Shown here in pieces: positions 15,123 to 23,565 of a stretch of 64,000 nt of DNA (the first letter of the stretch is position 1; the number at the start of each line of letters is the position of its first letter). Location: the IMG/VR virus record IMGVR_UViG_3300036770_003386, positions 1 through 64,000 of that record. One strand, given 5' to 3'. A program made the position numbers and the translations under genes. Source of the DNA: a virus. The notes beneath the pieces were generated by a model. It saw nothing but the letters and a program-made list of their open reading frames with translations. It was not told where the DNA came from and did no database searches.

Positions 15123-17629
15123 TAGGCAAAAAAGGAGTCAAGGTTTGTTGTTTTTTCTACAGACCATCCGATACAATCAAGAATTGCTCTGAGTGGTTCT
15201 ACAAAACTTTTCTCAAATTGTAACTCATAATCAATGTATTTGTCAAGGTTAAGTTCTTTAGGAAACTCTTGAATAAATGAAATAATATTCTCGTGTATGC
15301 TATTTGGTTTTTTCAGATAAATGAATTTCACCTTTTCACCATTATTAATAAGTGAATACTTGTTGGTAAGTTTTTTCTCTTTTATATAATGATTAAACAA
15401 AAGTGCTCCACGAATGTGAACTGGTGTTCCCTTTGCATAAATTGACGAAGATGATTGATATTTTTGAACACCAGATGCTGTCCTTGGAAATGCAATTTGT
15501 TCGGGTGGAAGCTGCTTAAATTGCTTTCGTGAGTTTTCAATAAAGTCAATGACTTCATCCTCAGTTCCACTCATCATCAACTTAAGAGCATCCTTAATCA
15601 TCTTGCGACAAGGTGCAGGTGTGGAAGACTTGACTGCTTCGATACCCATCATCTTGAGTTTAGGTTCTTCATAACGAACACCTTCACTATCCCAGACATT
15701 CAGAATGTATCGTTTCTTGGCAGTCCAGATTCCACGATCAGCAATATTCTCTCGTTTCATCTGCATCTTTTGGTCATAGGCATTTACATACGAAGCCAAT
15801 TCTTGGTAGCAACCTTCAATATACTTTTCAAGTTCCACTTTACAGACCTTATCAAGGAACGAAACAATGCCTTGAGTAGTTTTCTCTCTTCCTTTGTATA
15901 TACAGTCAACCAAAGGACCCATATTAAGGTAAACAGAATCAGTATCTGAAGCAATAACATAATCTATGTCGTGTGTCTTAAGAAGTTTATTTAGATATTG
16001 ATTGAGTTTATTTTCAATCCAACGAATTGCAACCTGTCCAGAAAGTGTAATTGCCTCAGCGTTTGCTAGTTTATAATAACGGAAATACTGATTGCCAATA
16101 GCACCATAAGCAGAGTTAAGTTGAATCTTCCTCGCCATTTGGATGTTGTTACAACGTGCAATCTCCTTTTCCAACTCCTTTGTCTTTTTCTTTTCATATT
16201 CTTGTTTAGCAGCAAGCATTTTCTTCTTATAGATTGTACGATCCTTATAAATTTTATCCATCAATTCTGGGAGAAATCCCCTAATATCCTTACGATACAT
16301 TGCACCATTAGCACATACTGCATAATCTTTATACATTTCAAATGTAATTTCCTGATTTAAAATTTTATCCACAGTAACGGTTGGATGTTTTTCTTCTATA
16401 AGAGTTTCAGGACTTACATTAAATTGCATAATTAAATGAGGGTATAGAGAATTGAGGTCAAAATTAACAACCCAATCATACATTCCAGGAACAGGTTCTT
16501 TTACATATGCCCCAGCATACTTAGAATCTTTTTCAGATCTTTCTTTTGGTGGAATTACAATATTTCTTTTCTTTAAATAATTGTAGATAATAGTATCCCA
16601 CATTCTAACTTGAGAAAAAACATCTTCATAATTTGCTTTAGCATCATATGCCATCGTAATAGCAAGTTCAATCAATTTCATCTTGTCTTCCATTCGGTCA
16701 ACAAGTTCCACGTCTTTGATGTTGTACTCTACAAACTTTTGCCAACCCTTTGTATAGAAGTCCTTAAAGGTATCAAACTCAGAGTGATCTAGTTTCTTTT
16801 GTCCAAGTTCTACTTCAGCAATATAGTCAAGACGATAAGATTCTTGTGCTTTATAAGTAAATTTTTTATAAAGATCAAGATAGTCTAACTGTGATATGCC
16901 ACCAATATCATAACAAATATGCTTGCGTCCAGAAATATAAGTTTCATCTTCGGTCACTAATCCCCAAGGTGATAAACGCTTCATGAGTTTTTCACCAAGA
17001 ACACGATCAATACGTCGCACGAGGTATGGAATATCATACAGTTTACTGTTCCATCCCGTTACAACTTCTGGGGTATTAGTTTCAATCATCCACCAATGAA
17101 TAAAATCATTCAGAAGATCATATTCGGACGAGAAAGAACGGTACGAAACATTTTTTTGATTATTTTGAAAAGAACCCTTTCCCCAAGTATGAATTTGTTT
17201 TGAAGAATAATCTTGAACGGTGATTAAGAGAACTTCTTCTGCTGCAGACTCTACGTCAGGGAAACCATTCTCAGAGGCAACCTCAATATCAATTGTAGTT
17301 ACCTTAATCTTGTTGATATCGAATTTAAGTTCTTCTTCAGGATAAATGTCAGAAATGTATTGATAAATGTACTGCGTATTTCCAAAGATTTTAAAGTTTT
17401 CTACGTTCTCATATTTTTTAACAAATTCCCTACAGTCACGCACAGAACCAGGTTGTACTGCTTCTACATATTCACCATTTAAAGTTTGATATTTAGTTTT
17501 TTTATTAGAAGGGACAAAAAGAGTCGGGTAAAACTTTTCGCGGGTCATGAAATGGTTTCCATTTTCATAACCACGGACGAGAAAGTTGTCCCCGACCATC
17601 TGAACGTTAGTATAAAAACGAAGAGACAT
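15122..17629 (-). CDS. gp43: DNA polymerase, family B (T4 gp43)
   Basis: 835 residues. The 3'-5' exonuclease is visible as TTIDIEVASENGF and VVTGWNSKLYDIPYL. The polymerase motifs are FDLNSLYPHLIMQF (A), KIQLNSAYGAIGNQYFRYY (B) and IASDTDSVYLN (C), with ExoIII around YNIKDVELVDRM. It is the phage replicative polymerase and works with clamp gp45 and loader gp44/62. The start is fixed by a TAATG overlap with the upstream small gene. Confidence 0.97.
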   Translation of the reverse strand: MSLRFYTNVQMVGDNFLVRGYENGNHFMTREKFYPTLFVPSNKKTKYQTLNGEYVEAVQPGSVRDCREFVKKYENVENFKIFGNTQYIYQYISDIYPEEELKFDINKIKVTTIDIEVASENGFPDVESAAEEVLLITVQDYSSKQIHTWGKGSFQNNQKNVSYRSFSSEYDLLNDFIHWWMIETNTPEVVTGWNSKLYDIPYLVRRIDRVLGEKLMKRLSPWGLVTEDETYISGRKHICYDIGGISQLDYLDLYKKFTYKAQESYRLDYIAEVELGQKKLDHSEFDTFKDFYTKGWQKFVEYNIKDVELVDRMEDKMKLIELAITMAYDAKANYEDVFSQVRMWDTIIYNYLKKRNIVIPPKERSEKDSKYAGAYVKEPVPGMYDWVVNFDLNSLYPHLIMQFNVSPETLIEEKHPTVTVDKILNQEITFEMYKDYAVCANGAMYRKDIRGFLPELMDKIYKDRTIYKKKMLAAKQEYEKKKTKELEKEIARCNNIQMARKIQLNSAYGAIGNQYFRYYKLANAEAITLSGQVAIRWIENKLNQYLNKLLKTHDIDYVIASDTDSVYLNMGPLVDCIYKGREKTTQGIVSFLDKVCKVELEKYIEGCYQELASYVNAYDQKMQMKRENIADRGIWTAKKRYILNVWDSEGVRYEEPKLKMMGIEAVKSSTPAPCRKMIKDALKLMMSGTEDEVIDFIENSRKQFKQLPPEQIAFPRTASGVQKYQSSSSIYAKGTPVHIRGALLFNHYIKEKKLTNKYSLINNGEKVKFIYLKKPNSIHENIISFIQEFPKELNLDKYIDYELQFEKSFVEPLRAILDCIGWSVEKTTNLDSFFA

Positions 17630-17898
17630 TAGGCAGTTAATTCAAGATACTTTTCAATAACTTCTGGAGTTGGATCTGCAATCGTTAAAATATCTTCAGA
17701 TCTAATCATAAGTTCTTTTTGGTTAGATGCTTCTATCCATGGTTCAAGATAAAATTCATCAGATGATTCGCTTTTTTTCCATAAGCAAGGATTAGTTAAC
17801 TTGCAATTTGGATCACCTAATTGTGCATCTATTTCAACAACTTCTGATATTAAAACCGTGTCAACATTCAGCAATAGACACTTCACATTCTTTTCCAT
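17629..17898 (-). CDS. Small PW-motif paralog, unknown function
   Basis: 89 residues, beta-rich, with VKCLLLNVDTVLISEVVEI and LEPWIEASNQKELMIRSEDI. It follows the same pattern as the neighbouring 111-residue protein and the 136-residue protein at 35012: LLxxGDxIIS, a DP/NP turn, xxPW[IM], then a strand and a final helix. The fold could be a small Sm-like barrel, which is only a guess. It overlaps the previous gene by 38 bases, and its stop overlaps the gp43 start. It is therefore expressed with the polymerase. Confidence 0.7.
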   Translation of the reverse strand: MEKNVKCLLLNVDTVLISEVVEIDAQLGDPNCKLTNPCLWKKSESSDEFYLEPWIEASNQKELMIRSEDILTIADPTPEVIEKYLELTA

Positions 17899-18196
17899 TT
17901 ACTTTTTCCTCATACATTTCTTTTAAAGAATTAATAGGTTCTACTATGGTAATAACCCAATCTGGAGTGACAATAATTTCTTTATCTTCCGATAAAATAA
18001 TCCATGGAGATAAGGTTACACTAACAACATTGTCAGAATCTTCACCAACATTCTCAGTTAAAAGAACAGGAGAATTCAAAATAACTTTATGCGGATTAGA
18101 AAATAAGTATCCAAATGGTTTTTCTTCAGAAACTAGTTCTTTTGCATCAGAAATAATATAATCTCCAGACTTTAGTAATGCTAATTTAGTTGCCAT
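17861..18196 (-). CDS. Small PW-motif paralog, first gene of polymerase operon
   Basis: 111 residues: TKLALLKSGDYIISDAKEL, FSNPHKVILNSPVL, LSPWIILSEDKEIIVTPDWV, then a helix NSLKEMYEEK. It is a paralog of the genes at 17629 and 35012. It is the first gene after a consensus sigma-70 promoter at 18219-18247, so it should be expressed early with gp43. The function is not known. Confidence 0.7.
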   Translation of the reverse strand: MATKLALLKSGDYIISDAKELVSEEKPFGYLFSNPHKVILNSPVLLTENVGEDSDNVVSVTLSPWIILSEDKEIIVTPDWVITIVEPINSLKEMYEEKVNGKECEVSIAEC

Positions 18197-18218
18197 GTTT
18201 AGATAATTTCCTCATACC

Positions 18219-18247
18219 ATTGTACCAAAGAAAATGGGAGGTGTCAA
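18219..18247 (-). promoter_or_regulatory. Consensus sigma-70 early promoter of the gp43 operon
   Basis: -35 TTGACA (18242-18247), 17-base spacer, -10 TACAAT (18219-18224) on the minus strand. Only one of 12 hexamer positions differs from consensus. The transcript would start near 18212 and read the two small PW-motif genes, gp43 and beyond. Confidence 0.85.
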
Positions 18248-18264
18248 CTGAATTTTGCCAGTTG
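18245..18264. promoter_or_regulatory. Inverted repeat overlapping the -35 box
   Basis: CAACTG, 8 bases, CAGTTG: perfect 6-base arms, the inner arm overlapping the -35 hexamer. The 20-base dyad has the size and place of a dimeric repressor or activator site, but no binding protein is known. Confidence 0.4.
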
Positions 18265-18294
18265 CCTCCCTGCGCCGACGATATTCAGTACTAT

Positions 18295-18729
18295 TTAGAG
18301 ATAGTCCCTACGTGCATGATGTTCTGGAACTATTTTCCCAAGTACGATCCGTAGAAGTCCGTCTTCGAATACAACCTCCCCGACTTCTGTGTCGTCGGAT
18401 AAAGTCCACGCTCGTTTAAAACTTCTGCTAGCCACTCCCTTGTGGATAAACGTCCTATCCGATTCGGTATCTGCCTTTTGTCCTTCGACAAAAAGTTTTC
18501 CATACTCTGTGTATACATTTACCTCTCCTTTTTTGAATCCTGCAAGTGCTAATTCTAGATGAGATTCGACGTTATTTATTTGAATAAGGTTATATGGGGG
18601 ATAATTTGTCGTTGTTTCATGAAGATTAAATAGACGATCAAAGTACTCGTCCATTCCAATACTGTTACGAGTGATCTTGTCCAGAAGAGTAGGCAGATCA
18701 GTAGTAGTATACCTTGTAAGGTTAGTCAT
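18295..18729 (-). CDS. hsp20: Small heat-shock protein, Hsp20 family
   Basis: 144 residues from the ATG at 18729, which has AAGGAG upstream. The alpha-crystallin domain spans about residues 40-135: YPPYNLIQINNVESHLEL, LALAGFKKGEVNVYTE, GKLFVEGQK, HKGVASRSFKRAWTLSDD, FEDGLLRIVLGKIVPE. The conserved A-x-x-x-F-x-R-x-[FW]-x-L strand is present as ASRSFKRAWTL. Phage hsp20 genes are typical of cyanomyoviruses; they may protect virion proteins or host targets. It is preceded by its own extended -10 promoter and followed by the gp43-operon promoter. Confidence 0.95.
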   Translation of the reverse strand: MTNLTRYTTTDLPTLLDKITRNSIGMDEYFDRLFNLHETTTNYPPYNLIQINNVESHLELALAGFKKGEVNVYTEYGKLFVEGQKADTESDRTFIHKGVASRSFKRAWTLSDDTEVGEVVFEDGLLRIVLGKIVPEHHARRDYL

Positions 18730-18789
18730 TATGGTATCTCCTTTAAAAGCGAGTTTGTGTTTTGTGGACCCTTTCGGCATCCGTATATA

Positions 18790-18798
18790 ATTATATCA
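18790..18798 (-). promoter_or_regulatory. Extended -10 promoter of hsp20
   Basis: TGATATAAT on the minus strand, an extended -10 element (TGn-TATAAT) about 60 bases before the hsp20 start. No good -35 is seen. It lies just downstream of a terminator, so hsp20 starts a new unit. Confidence 0.55.
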
Positions 18799-18803
18799 GA
18801 TCA

Positions 18804-18837
18804 TAAAAAAAGACGGGTAGGAAACCCGCCCGTTTTT
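18804..18837. terminator. Bidirectional intrinsic terminator
   Basis: GC-rich hairpin (arms around ACGGG/CCCGT) with A-runs and T-runs on both sides. On the minus strand it ends the clamp/clamp-loader/regA unit before hsp20. Confidence 0.8.
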
Positions 18838-19078
18838 ATTCGGTTTCCACTTCTTTCAAGTGAACTTTCAAAGCATTTTTCCATTGCTGTTCGGTATACC
18901 CACAAGCAATAAAAAATCTGCGAACCATTTCTAGAAATTGATTTTCATTTAGATATGGATCATCACATCTAATTTCTACATCTTCGTCGGGAAGAGCAAA
19001 CTTTGCATTGGAATTATTATGCCAAGCCGCACCTTCATTTTAATGACGAAAACGAAACTCAAAACTTCCCGAAGACAT
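18836..19078 (-). pseudogene. Gene after regA interrupted by an in-frame TAA
   Basis: The ATG at 19078 overlaps the regA stop as TGATG, the coupling used by most neighbours. Translation gives MSSGSFEFRFRH and then TAA as codon 13. The same frame continues open for 67 codons to a second TAA: NEGAAWHNNSNAKFALPDED, VEIRCDDPYLNENQFLEMVR, RFFIACGYTEQQWKNAL. No usable start lies between the TAA and the Met at codon 51. The sequence after the stop is protein-like and ends at a terminator. This points to a nonsense mutation (TAA for a codon such as TAT or TAC), a stop read through by the ribosome, or a sequencing error. Function unknown. Confidence 0.75.
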
Positions 19079-19518
19079 CACTCAGCATCCTCAACTTTTT
19101 TCTTTTTAGCACCAATATTATACTTAGTTTCCAGAATCCAGTCTCCTTTATCCTTATAAGCAAGAACTTTAATTTGATTCAGAGGAGCAATGTCCCGAAT
19201 CTTGGTTACATCAACAATCTCAATCAGACCCCAATCGGCAAGAAGTTGGGCAATGCGATTGCGACGTTGCACATCATTCACAGTCAGGTTTGCGTGCTTA
19301 CCGTCAAGAGCAAACAATTCCTTGAAATGTACAAGGAAGTAACGACCTTGTTTGTGAAGAATATGACACGATTGATAGATTTTCTTTTCCTTTCTTGAAG
19401 CAACTCCGATACGGGTCAAAGTCTCACGAACCTTCAAAAAATCATCAGGTTCGTTTAGAATCACTTCAACCATTTGGTCGGGCGTCCACTTCACTTCAGG
19501 TTCTTGAACGACACTCAT
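19078..19518 (-). CDS. regA: RegA translational repressor
   Basis: 146 residues. After a 16-residue extension, the protein lines up with T4 RegA: VEVILNEPDDFLKVRETLTR, YQSCHILHKQGRYFLVHFKE, RRNRIAQLLADWGLIEIVD. RegA binds start regions of early mRNAs and represses their translation; in T4 it also limits its own and clamp-loader genes. It overlaps gp62 by 4 bases and the next gene by one. Confidence 0.95.
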   Translation of the reverse strand: MSVVQEPEVKWTPDQMVEVILNEPDDFLKVRETLTRIGVASRKEKKIYQSCHILHKQGRYFLVHFKELFALDGKHANLTVNDVQRRNRIAQLLADWGLIEIVDVTKIRDIAPLNQIKVLAYKDKGDWILETKYNIGAKKKKVEDAE

Positions 19519-19895
19519 TTTGTTCCTCCAGTTTCAAATTTCGATTTAATAAAAGTAAGTTGTTCTTTAGTAAGAATCCTCAAAGCCTGTTTTGCCTTTT
19601 CATTACTATAACCATAGTATTGTTTGACACAATCAAGATCTTTGATTTTATCTTGTCGGAGCCAGGGAGAAAATCTCTTCTTTTTCCTCAGACTATTTAG
19701 TAAAAAATCATATTGCATCTTCTTAGGAAGAAAATGATATTGATTCATTTCATTTACAAACATAATTGAATCAATGTGTCCGGAAAAACACCTATTGATG
19801 ATGTAAGGGGGATATTCCTTTTCTAGTAAAGGATCTTCATCAATCAGATTTTGTTTTGTTTGATTAATACTATTCAACCAATCTTTCAGTTCCAT
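19515..19895 (-). CDS. gp62: Clamp loader small subunit, T4 gp62
   Basis: 126 residues, shorter than T4 gp62 but with its pattern: LKDWLNSINQTKQNLIDEDP, EYPPYIINRCFSGHIDSIMF, MNQYHFLPKKMQYDFLLNSL, RKKKRFSPWLRQDK. It forms the loader with gp44 that places clamp gp45 on primer ends. It overlaps regA (ATGA) and follows the DUF4338-like gene by one base, so the operon is tight in spite of the inserted genes. Confidence 0.9.
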   Translation of the reverse strand: MELKDWLNSINQTKQNLIDEDPLLEKEYPPYIINRCFSGHIDSIMFVNEMNQYHFLPKKMQYDFLLNSLRKKKRFSPWLRQDKIKDLDCVKQYYGYSNEKAKQALRILTKEQLTFIKSKFETGGTK

Positions 19896-19896
19896 A

Positions 19897-20961
19897 TCAT
19901 CTAATAATCTCTAAATCAATTCCAGGTTTCCATAACTCCAATTCACTTCTAAGTTTGCTATCTTGAAGCAACTTATTGTATCTTCGTGTTGCCTTGATCT
20001 TCCACCAATCGATTACTTCTTGAGGTTCATATCCAAACTTAGAAATATAATATCTCTTTTTTTCAGTCAGAGATTTTGCATGTTCAATACATTGTTTGAA
20101 CTCATGTAACTTTGAAGCATCTTGAAGAGATTTTATGATAATTGAAATCATCTTTGTCTGAATCTTCAATTTTTTAGAAGACTTATCTGCAGAGATCAAT
20201 CGCTCCCCACCATTGGCATTATTATTAAACCACCAAAACATTTCACGAAAATAATCATCATGAAATAATGGAAGAAAATTACTTTCAGTATCTCCTATAT
20301 GTCTAATATAAGGTTTAAGACCATCATACATGGATACTCCTTTTGTTGTACCGTATAATGAAGTTGTCTCAAAGTATTGTAAATCAGTTCCATACTTTAA
20401 ATCAAATTGTCTTTTGAGTTCATTAGAAGATGCTAGAAGGGCAAGAAGTTTTCCCCCAAGGTAATTATATCCAAATGGTTGAACTGGAACAATATTGAAT
20501 CCCATTACAAACTCATGATTAATTTTTGATAAAGGTAAAACTTCACCAAAATAATCATTTCTTGGTTTCGAATTAATTGTTGGTGAACCGAAACGAATTA
20601 CACCAATGATTTTTTCTGTAGTGTCCTCGGTAACAATCCATTTAATCGTTCTTCCTGGAATTGCTTCTTCAATTGCATTGGAAGCAGTTATGTTTAAAAT
20701 CTCAGAATATAAATCTTGATTGTACTTTGATTTTGGTTTAGAACTGGTATCAACCTCATGAATTGTGAATGACATATCATTTGGATTTATGTCAAAATTA
20801 GAAAACATTTCATCTTCTGGGCCAAATAACTTTCCAGAAGAATTAGATATTCTACTTTGTTTTACATATCTTAAATAATCATCAATTCGCTTAAATTTGG
20901 AGTAGTAATCAATAAATTGATCTGCTGCCCATATTGCATCTTTTTCAGATAATAAACTCAT
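19897..20961 (-). CDS. DUF4338/Mom-like (GNAT-type fold) protein
   Basis: 354 residues. The middle part looks like the DUF4338/Mom group: IIGVIRFGSP (118-127), RNDYFGE (134-140), LGGKLLALL (168-176), KYGTDLQYFETTSLYGTTKG (189-208), then a Gly-containing turn (HIGDT). The likeness is a pattern match by eye. DUF4338 is found in DruA of the Druantia defence system; Mom modifies adenine in phage Mu DNA. The C-terminal part (230-354) is basic and helical. It overlaps its partner at 20958 by 4 bases (ATGA) and lies one base from gp62, inside the clamp-loader operon. Function is unproven. Confidence 0.6.
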   Translation of the reverse strand: MSLLSEKDAIWAADQFIDYYSKFKRIDDYLRYVKQSRISNSSGKLFGPEDEMFSNFDINPNDMSFTIHEVDTSSKPKSKYNQDLYSEILNITASNAIEEAIPGRTIKWIVTEDTTEKIIGVIRFGSPTINSKPRNDYFGEVLPLSKINHEFVMGFNIVPVQPFGYNYLGGKLLALLASSNELKRQFDLKYGTDLQYFETTSLYGTTKGVSMYDGLKPYIRHIGDTESNFLPLFHDDYFREMFWWFNNNANGGERLISADKSSKKLKIQTKMISIIIKSLQDASKLHEFKQCIEHAKSLTEKKRYYISKFGYEPQEVIDWWKIKATRRYNKLLQDSKLRSELELWKPGIDLEIIR

Positions 20962-21500
20962 ACCACTAAAAACTGGGTCTCATATTCAAGAAGTTGCTCT
21001 GGTACATTAATAATATTAGATTCCATAACAACAGAATCTTTCCATTTAGCACCTATTCTATTATATAATACAATTCCAAGATGATTGTACTTTAGGTTTG
21101 TTGGAACATGTACTTTATACACACATCCATCATTCTCAGTTAATTGACTTAACAAATTATTTTCTTTTTTAGTTACAGTAATTGTAGAGCAAGATAACCA
21201 AAAGAGTTTTTCAAATTCTTCATAATTTTCCAAAAATTTATCGGGATTATCCATTACCATTCTACCAATAAATTGAGGAGAAAGGCAGTGATCATGTGTC
21301 CTTTCTTTAGGATTATTAATAGCATTTTCGCTGATAAATCCAGTATGATTTACACCAGCACAATCAAAAACATTAATATAAAAAGTTCTTGTAATAGGTC
21401 GATAATAATCTTCTTTACCCCAATTATTTAAATTAGATTTTAAATTATTAAAAGCAGTCTCACAATATGCTTTCCAATTTTTTTTGTATTTTTTAGTCAT
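20958..21500 (-). CDS. Partner of the DUF4338-like gene, unknown function
   Basis: 180 residues from the ATG at 21500, which overlaps the stop of the 70-residue gene by 8 bases; an ATG three codons upstream is an alternative. It has a basic N-terminus (KKYKKNWKAYCE), then YYRPITRTFYINVFDCAGVN, RTHDHCLSPQFIGRMVMDNP and a beta-rich C-terminal half. HDHC with later Cys residues could bind metal, but no family is recognised. The ATGA overlap with the DUF4338-like gene suggests the two act together or moved together. Confidence 0.65.
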   Translation of the reverse strand: MTKKYKKNWKAYCETAFNNLKSNLNNWGKEDYYRPITRTFYINVFDCAGVNHTGFISENAINNPKERTHDHCLSPQFIGRMVMDNPDKFLENYEEFEKLFWLSCSTITVTKKENNLLSQLTENDGCVYKVHVPTNLKYNHLGIVLYNRIGAKWKDSVVMESNIINVPEQLLEYETQFLVV

Positions 21501-21705
21501 TGTTTTCATAATCAGGTTTGTTGTACTTAAGGTACTCAAAAAAAGTCAATTTCATTTCTTTCTGAGTCATACCACAATGCTTTGCGGCAGCAGGAAGAGT
21601 CATTTTAGCACGAAAGAGACCTTCATTTGCCTCTTTTACATTCTCGGGAGTTGTTTTAACTGGATATTCGTATAGAGTTGTTCTATTTATCTTATAGGGA
21701 TTCAT
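21493..21705 (-). CDS. Small conserved protein with HTH-like segment, after gp44
   Basis: 70 residues. MTLPAAAKHCGMTQKEMKLT has helix-turn-helix character, with a short FFEYLKYNKPDYE tail. It is a usual neighbour of gp44 in cyanomyoviruses to my memory, with no known function. It starts within the gp44 stop (ATGA), so it is coupled to clamp-loader synthesis. Confidence 0.75.
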   Translation of the reverse strand: MNPYKINRTTLYEYPVKTTPENVKEANEGLFRAKMTLPAAAKHCGMTQKEMKLTFFEYLKYNKPDYENND

Positions 21706-22646
21706 TTAAATTCAACCTCACACATCATTTCAGTCAGAGCAGCAAGAAGATTAATCTCTTGATCGGCAACAAAGGATCCCTGATACATATACTTCGCAAT
21801 AATCAAAATCGCAGAAGGAATTGTAGAAGGAACTAAAGATTCATAACACGAATCATAAACACGACGCAAAATAAGATTAGCATCATTGTCAATATTTGCT
21901 ACTACCCACTTTCTCACTTCTGCAAAGTTCTTATCTTTCATATTCTTGATAAGATCATCTACTGCAATGTCTGAAAAAGATGCAAGAATTCCCGCGTCAA
22001 TTTGTCCTCCCGTAGCATATCTTTGGCATTCGTTGAGAACTCTTCTAAAATCTGGGAAGTGTTTTGAGACCAGTTCTGCAACGACCTTTTGATCATATTC
22101 GATCCTCTCCGCATCCAAGATGTTTTGTAGACGCTTGAAGAAGGATCCTGCCAACTGCGCTTTTTGTTTCCCTTTGATCGTAAAGTCGATGACGGCACAT
22201 CGGGAGTGAAGGGGTTCAATGATTTTATTTTTGTAATTGCAGGTGAAGATGAAGCGGCAGTTGTTATAAAATGCCTCAATATTTGCCCGTAGTAGGAGTT
22301 GAACGTCGTTGCCTGTGTTATCTGCTTCATCGATGATGATGACTTTGTGTTTAGAAGATCCCATAAGTGATACGGTCGAAGCAAAGTTCTTCGCTTGGTT
22401 CCGTACAGTATCCAGGAAACGCCCTTCGTCGGATCCGTTGATGATATAAAAGTCTGCTCCCAATTCATTACATAATGCTTTTGCAATAGTTGTTTTACCG
22501 ATACCAGGAGGTCCTGCGAGAAGAAGATTTGGAATCTCACCCTTCTCCACAAACTCCTTGAATGTTTTTTTAGTATCATCGGGAAGGATACAGTCATCAA
22601 TTACTTGAGGACGATACCGTTCCACCCAAAGAAAGTCACTTGTCAT
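21702..22646 (-). CDS. gp44: Clamp loader large subunit, T4 gp44
   Basis: 314 residues. AAA+ ATPase with Walker A AGPPGIGKT (44-52), Walker B IIIDEAD (103-109) and an SRC arginine finger (148-150), like RFC small subunits. It opens clamp gp45 together with gp62. The ATG at 22646 was chosen because it has GGAGG seven bases upstream; a TTG two codons earlier is less likely. Confidence 0.95.
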   Translation of the reverse strand: MTSDFLWVERYRPQVIDDCILPDDTKKTFKEFVEKGEIPNLLLAGPPGIGKTTIAKALCNELGADFYIINGSDEGRFLDTVRNQAKNFASTVSLMGSSKHKVIIIDEADNTGNDVQLLLRANIEAFYNNCRFIFTCNYKNKIIEPLHSRCAVIDFTIKGKQKAQLAGSFFKRLQNILDAERIEYDQKVVAELVSKHFPDFRRVLNECQRYATGGQIDAGILASFSDIAVDDLIKNMKDKNFAEVRKWVVANIDNDANLILRRVYDSCYESLVPSTIPSAILIIAKYMYQGSFVADQEINLLAALTEMMCEVEFK

Positions 22647-22648
22647 AA

Positions 22649-22990
22649 TCAACCTCCAATTGATTGGCGAAATTGATTACTAACATTGCATGAATATTTT
22701 GCTTCTGTAAAAATATTTTCAGGAATCTCATCTGTTTCATGATGAATCATGAGTTTTTTGTAGATAGAATGAAAAACTTCATACTCTTGAACTTCACGAT
22801 CTTCTCCAGGAACATAATCTGAATGTTCAGATTCCTCTCCATTATCACGAAAAGTTTCATACATACTATCTTGATATGCTATGTTGTTCTCATAATTAAG
22901 ATACATTATTACATTTTCTAGGACAATTAATTCTTTGGGAGAAAAAACTTCCATTAATTTGGGATTCCATTCACAATACATAAATTTCAT
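22649..22990 (-). CDS. Hypothetical protein between gp44 and gp45
   Basis: 113 residues, acidic, helical (SPKELIVLENVIMYLNYE, VQEYEVFHSIYKKLMIHH). Its stop lies just before the gp44 ribosome site. No family is recognised. The packed position suggests a replication-operon protein. Confidence 0.6.
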   Translation of the reverse strand: MKFMYCEWNPKLMEVFSPKELIVLENVIMYLNYENNIAYQDSMYETFRDNGEESEHSDYVPGEDREVQEYEVFHSIYKKLMIHHETDEIPENIFTEAKYSCNVSNQFRQSIGG

Positions 22991-22997
22991 AATTTAA

Positions 22998-23510
22998 TTA
23001 AATCCAATCAGGTTTTCGTTGCGGCATACGAAGATAATTAGATGCAACCCAAGGTTTGCTGCTAATGTACATCTTGTAAGCAGTAAAAGTGTCAATGCTT
23101 GTGTCAAATTTAAACTCATCTGGCATCGCACGGGCAAATGGTGTTACTTCTGTAATCTTCCCTTTTGGAAAGATATAATAGGTGTGTACAAGAGTATTAT
23201 AACACGAATGGGTTTTACCATATCGCAAATGATACTCATCACACAAATTCATCCCCCACTTGATTAACCAATAAGCATTGTGGATACTATCCATTGCCCA
23301 TTTGGTACAGGGATGATTTCTAAACGCCCCCTTTTCAGTCTTGTAAGGAGTGTTGTCTTTTTTATAGAGAGGACCATAATTATGACCCCACTTTTCTGAT
23401 GCCACAATAGAAAGCATTTGACAGCATTCTAACGGCATCTTGACGATGTGTTTGTCTGGAAGTACGATTGCACTTTCAGCAGGCCATGGTGATGTAACAA
23501 ATATATTCAA
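22998..23510 (-). CDS. Conserved phage protein, DKHxVKM family
   Basis: 170 residues. The start MNIFVTSPWPAESAIVLPDK, then HIVKMPLECCQMLSI, GAFRNHPCTKWAMDSIHNAY and LCDEYHLRYGKTH match a phage family that databases often label as pyrimidine-dimer glycosylase-like. The label is uncertain and the fold is not proven. Strict His, Cys and Asp positions suggest an enzyme. It lies among clamp genes. Confidence 0.65.
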   Translation of the reverse strand: MNIFVTSPWPAESAIVLPDKHIVKMPLECCQMLSIVASEKWGHNYGPLYKKDNTPYKTEKGAFRNHPCTKWAMDSIHNAYWLIKWGMNLCDEYHLRYGKTHSCYNTLVHTYYIFPKGKITEVTPFARAMPDEFKFDTSIDTFTAYKMYISSKPWVASNYLRMPQRKPDWI

Positions 23511-23565
23511 AGTTAATCCCTCAAAGTTTTTTAATAATTTAAAAGTAGTTCCAACTAAATGTTCA

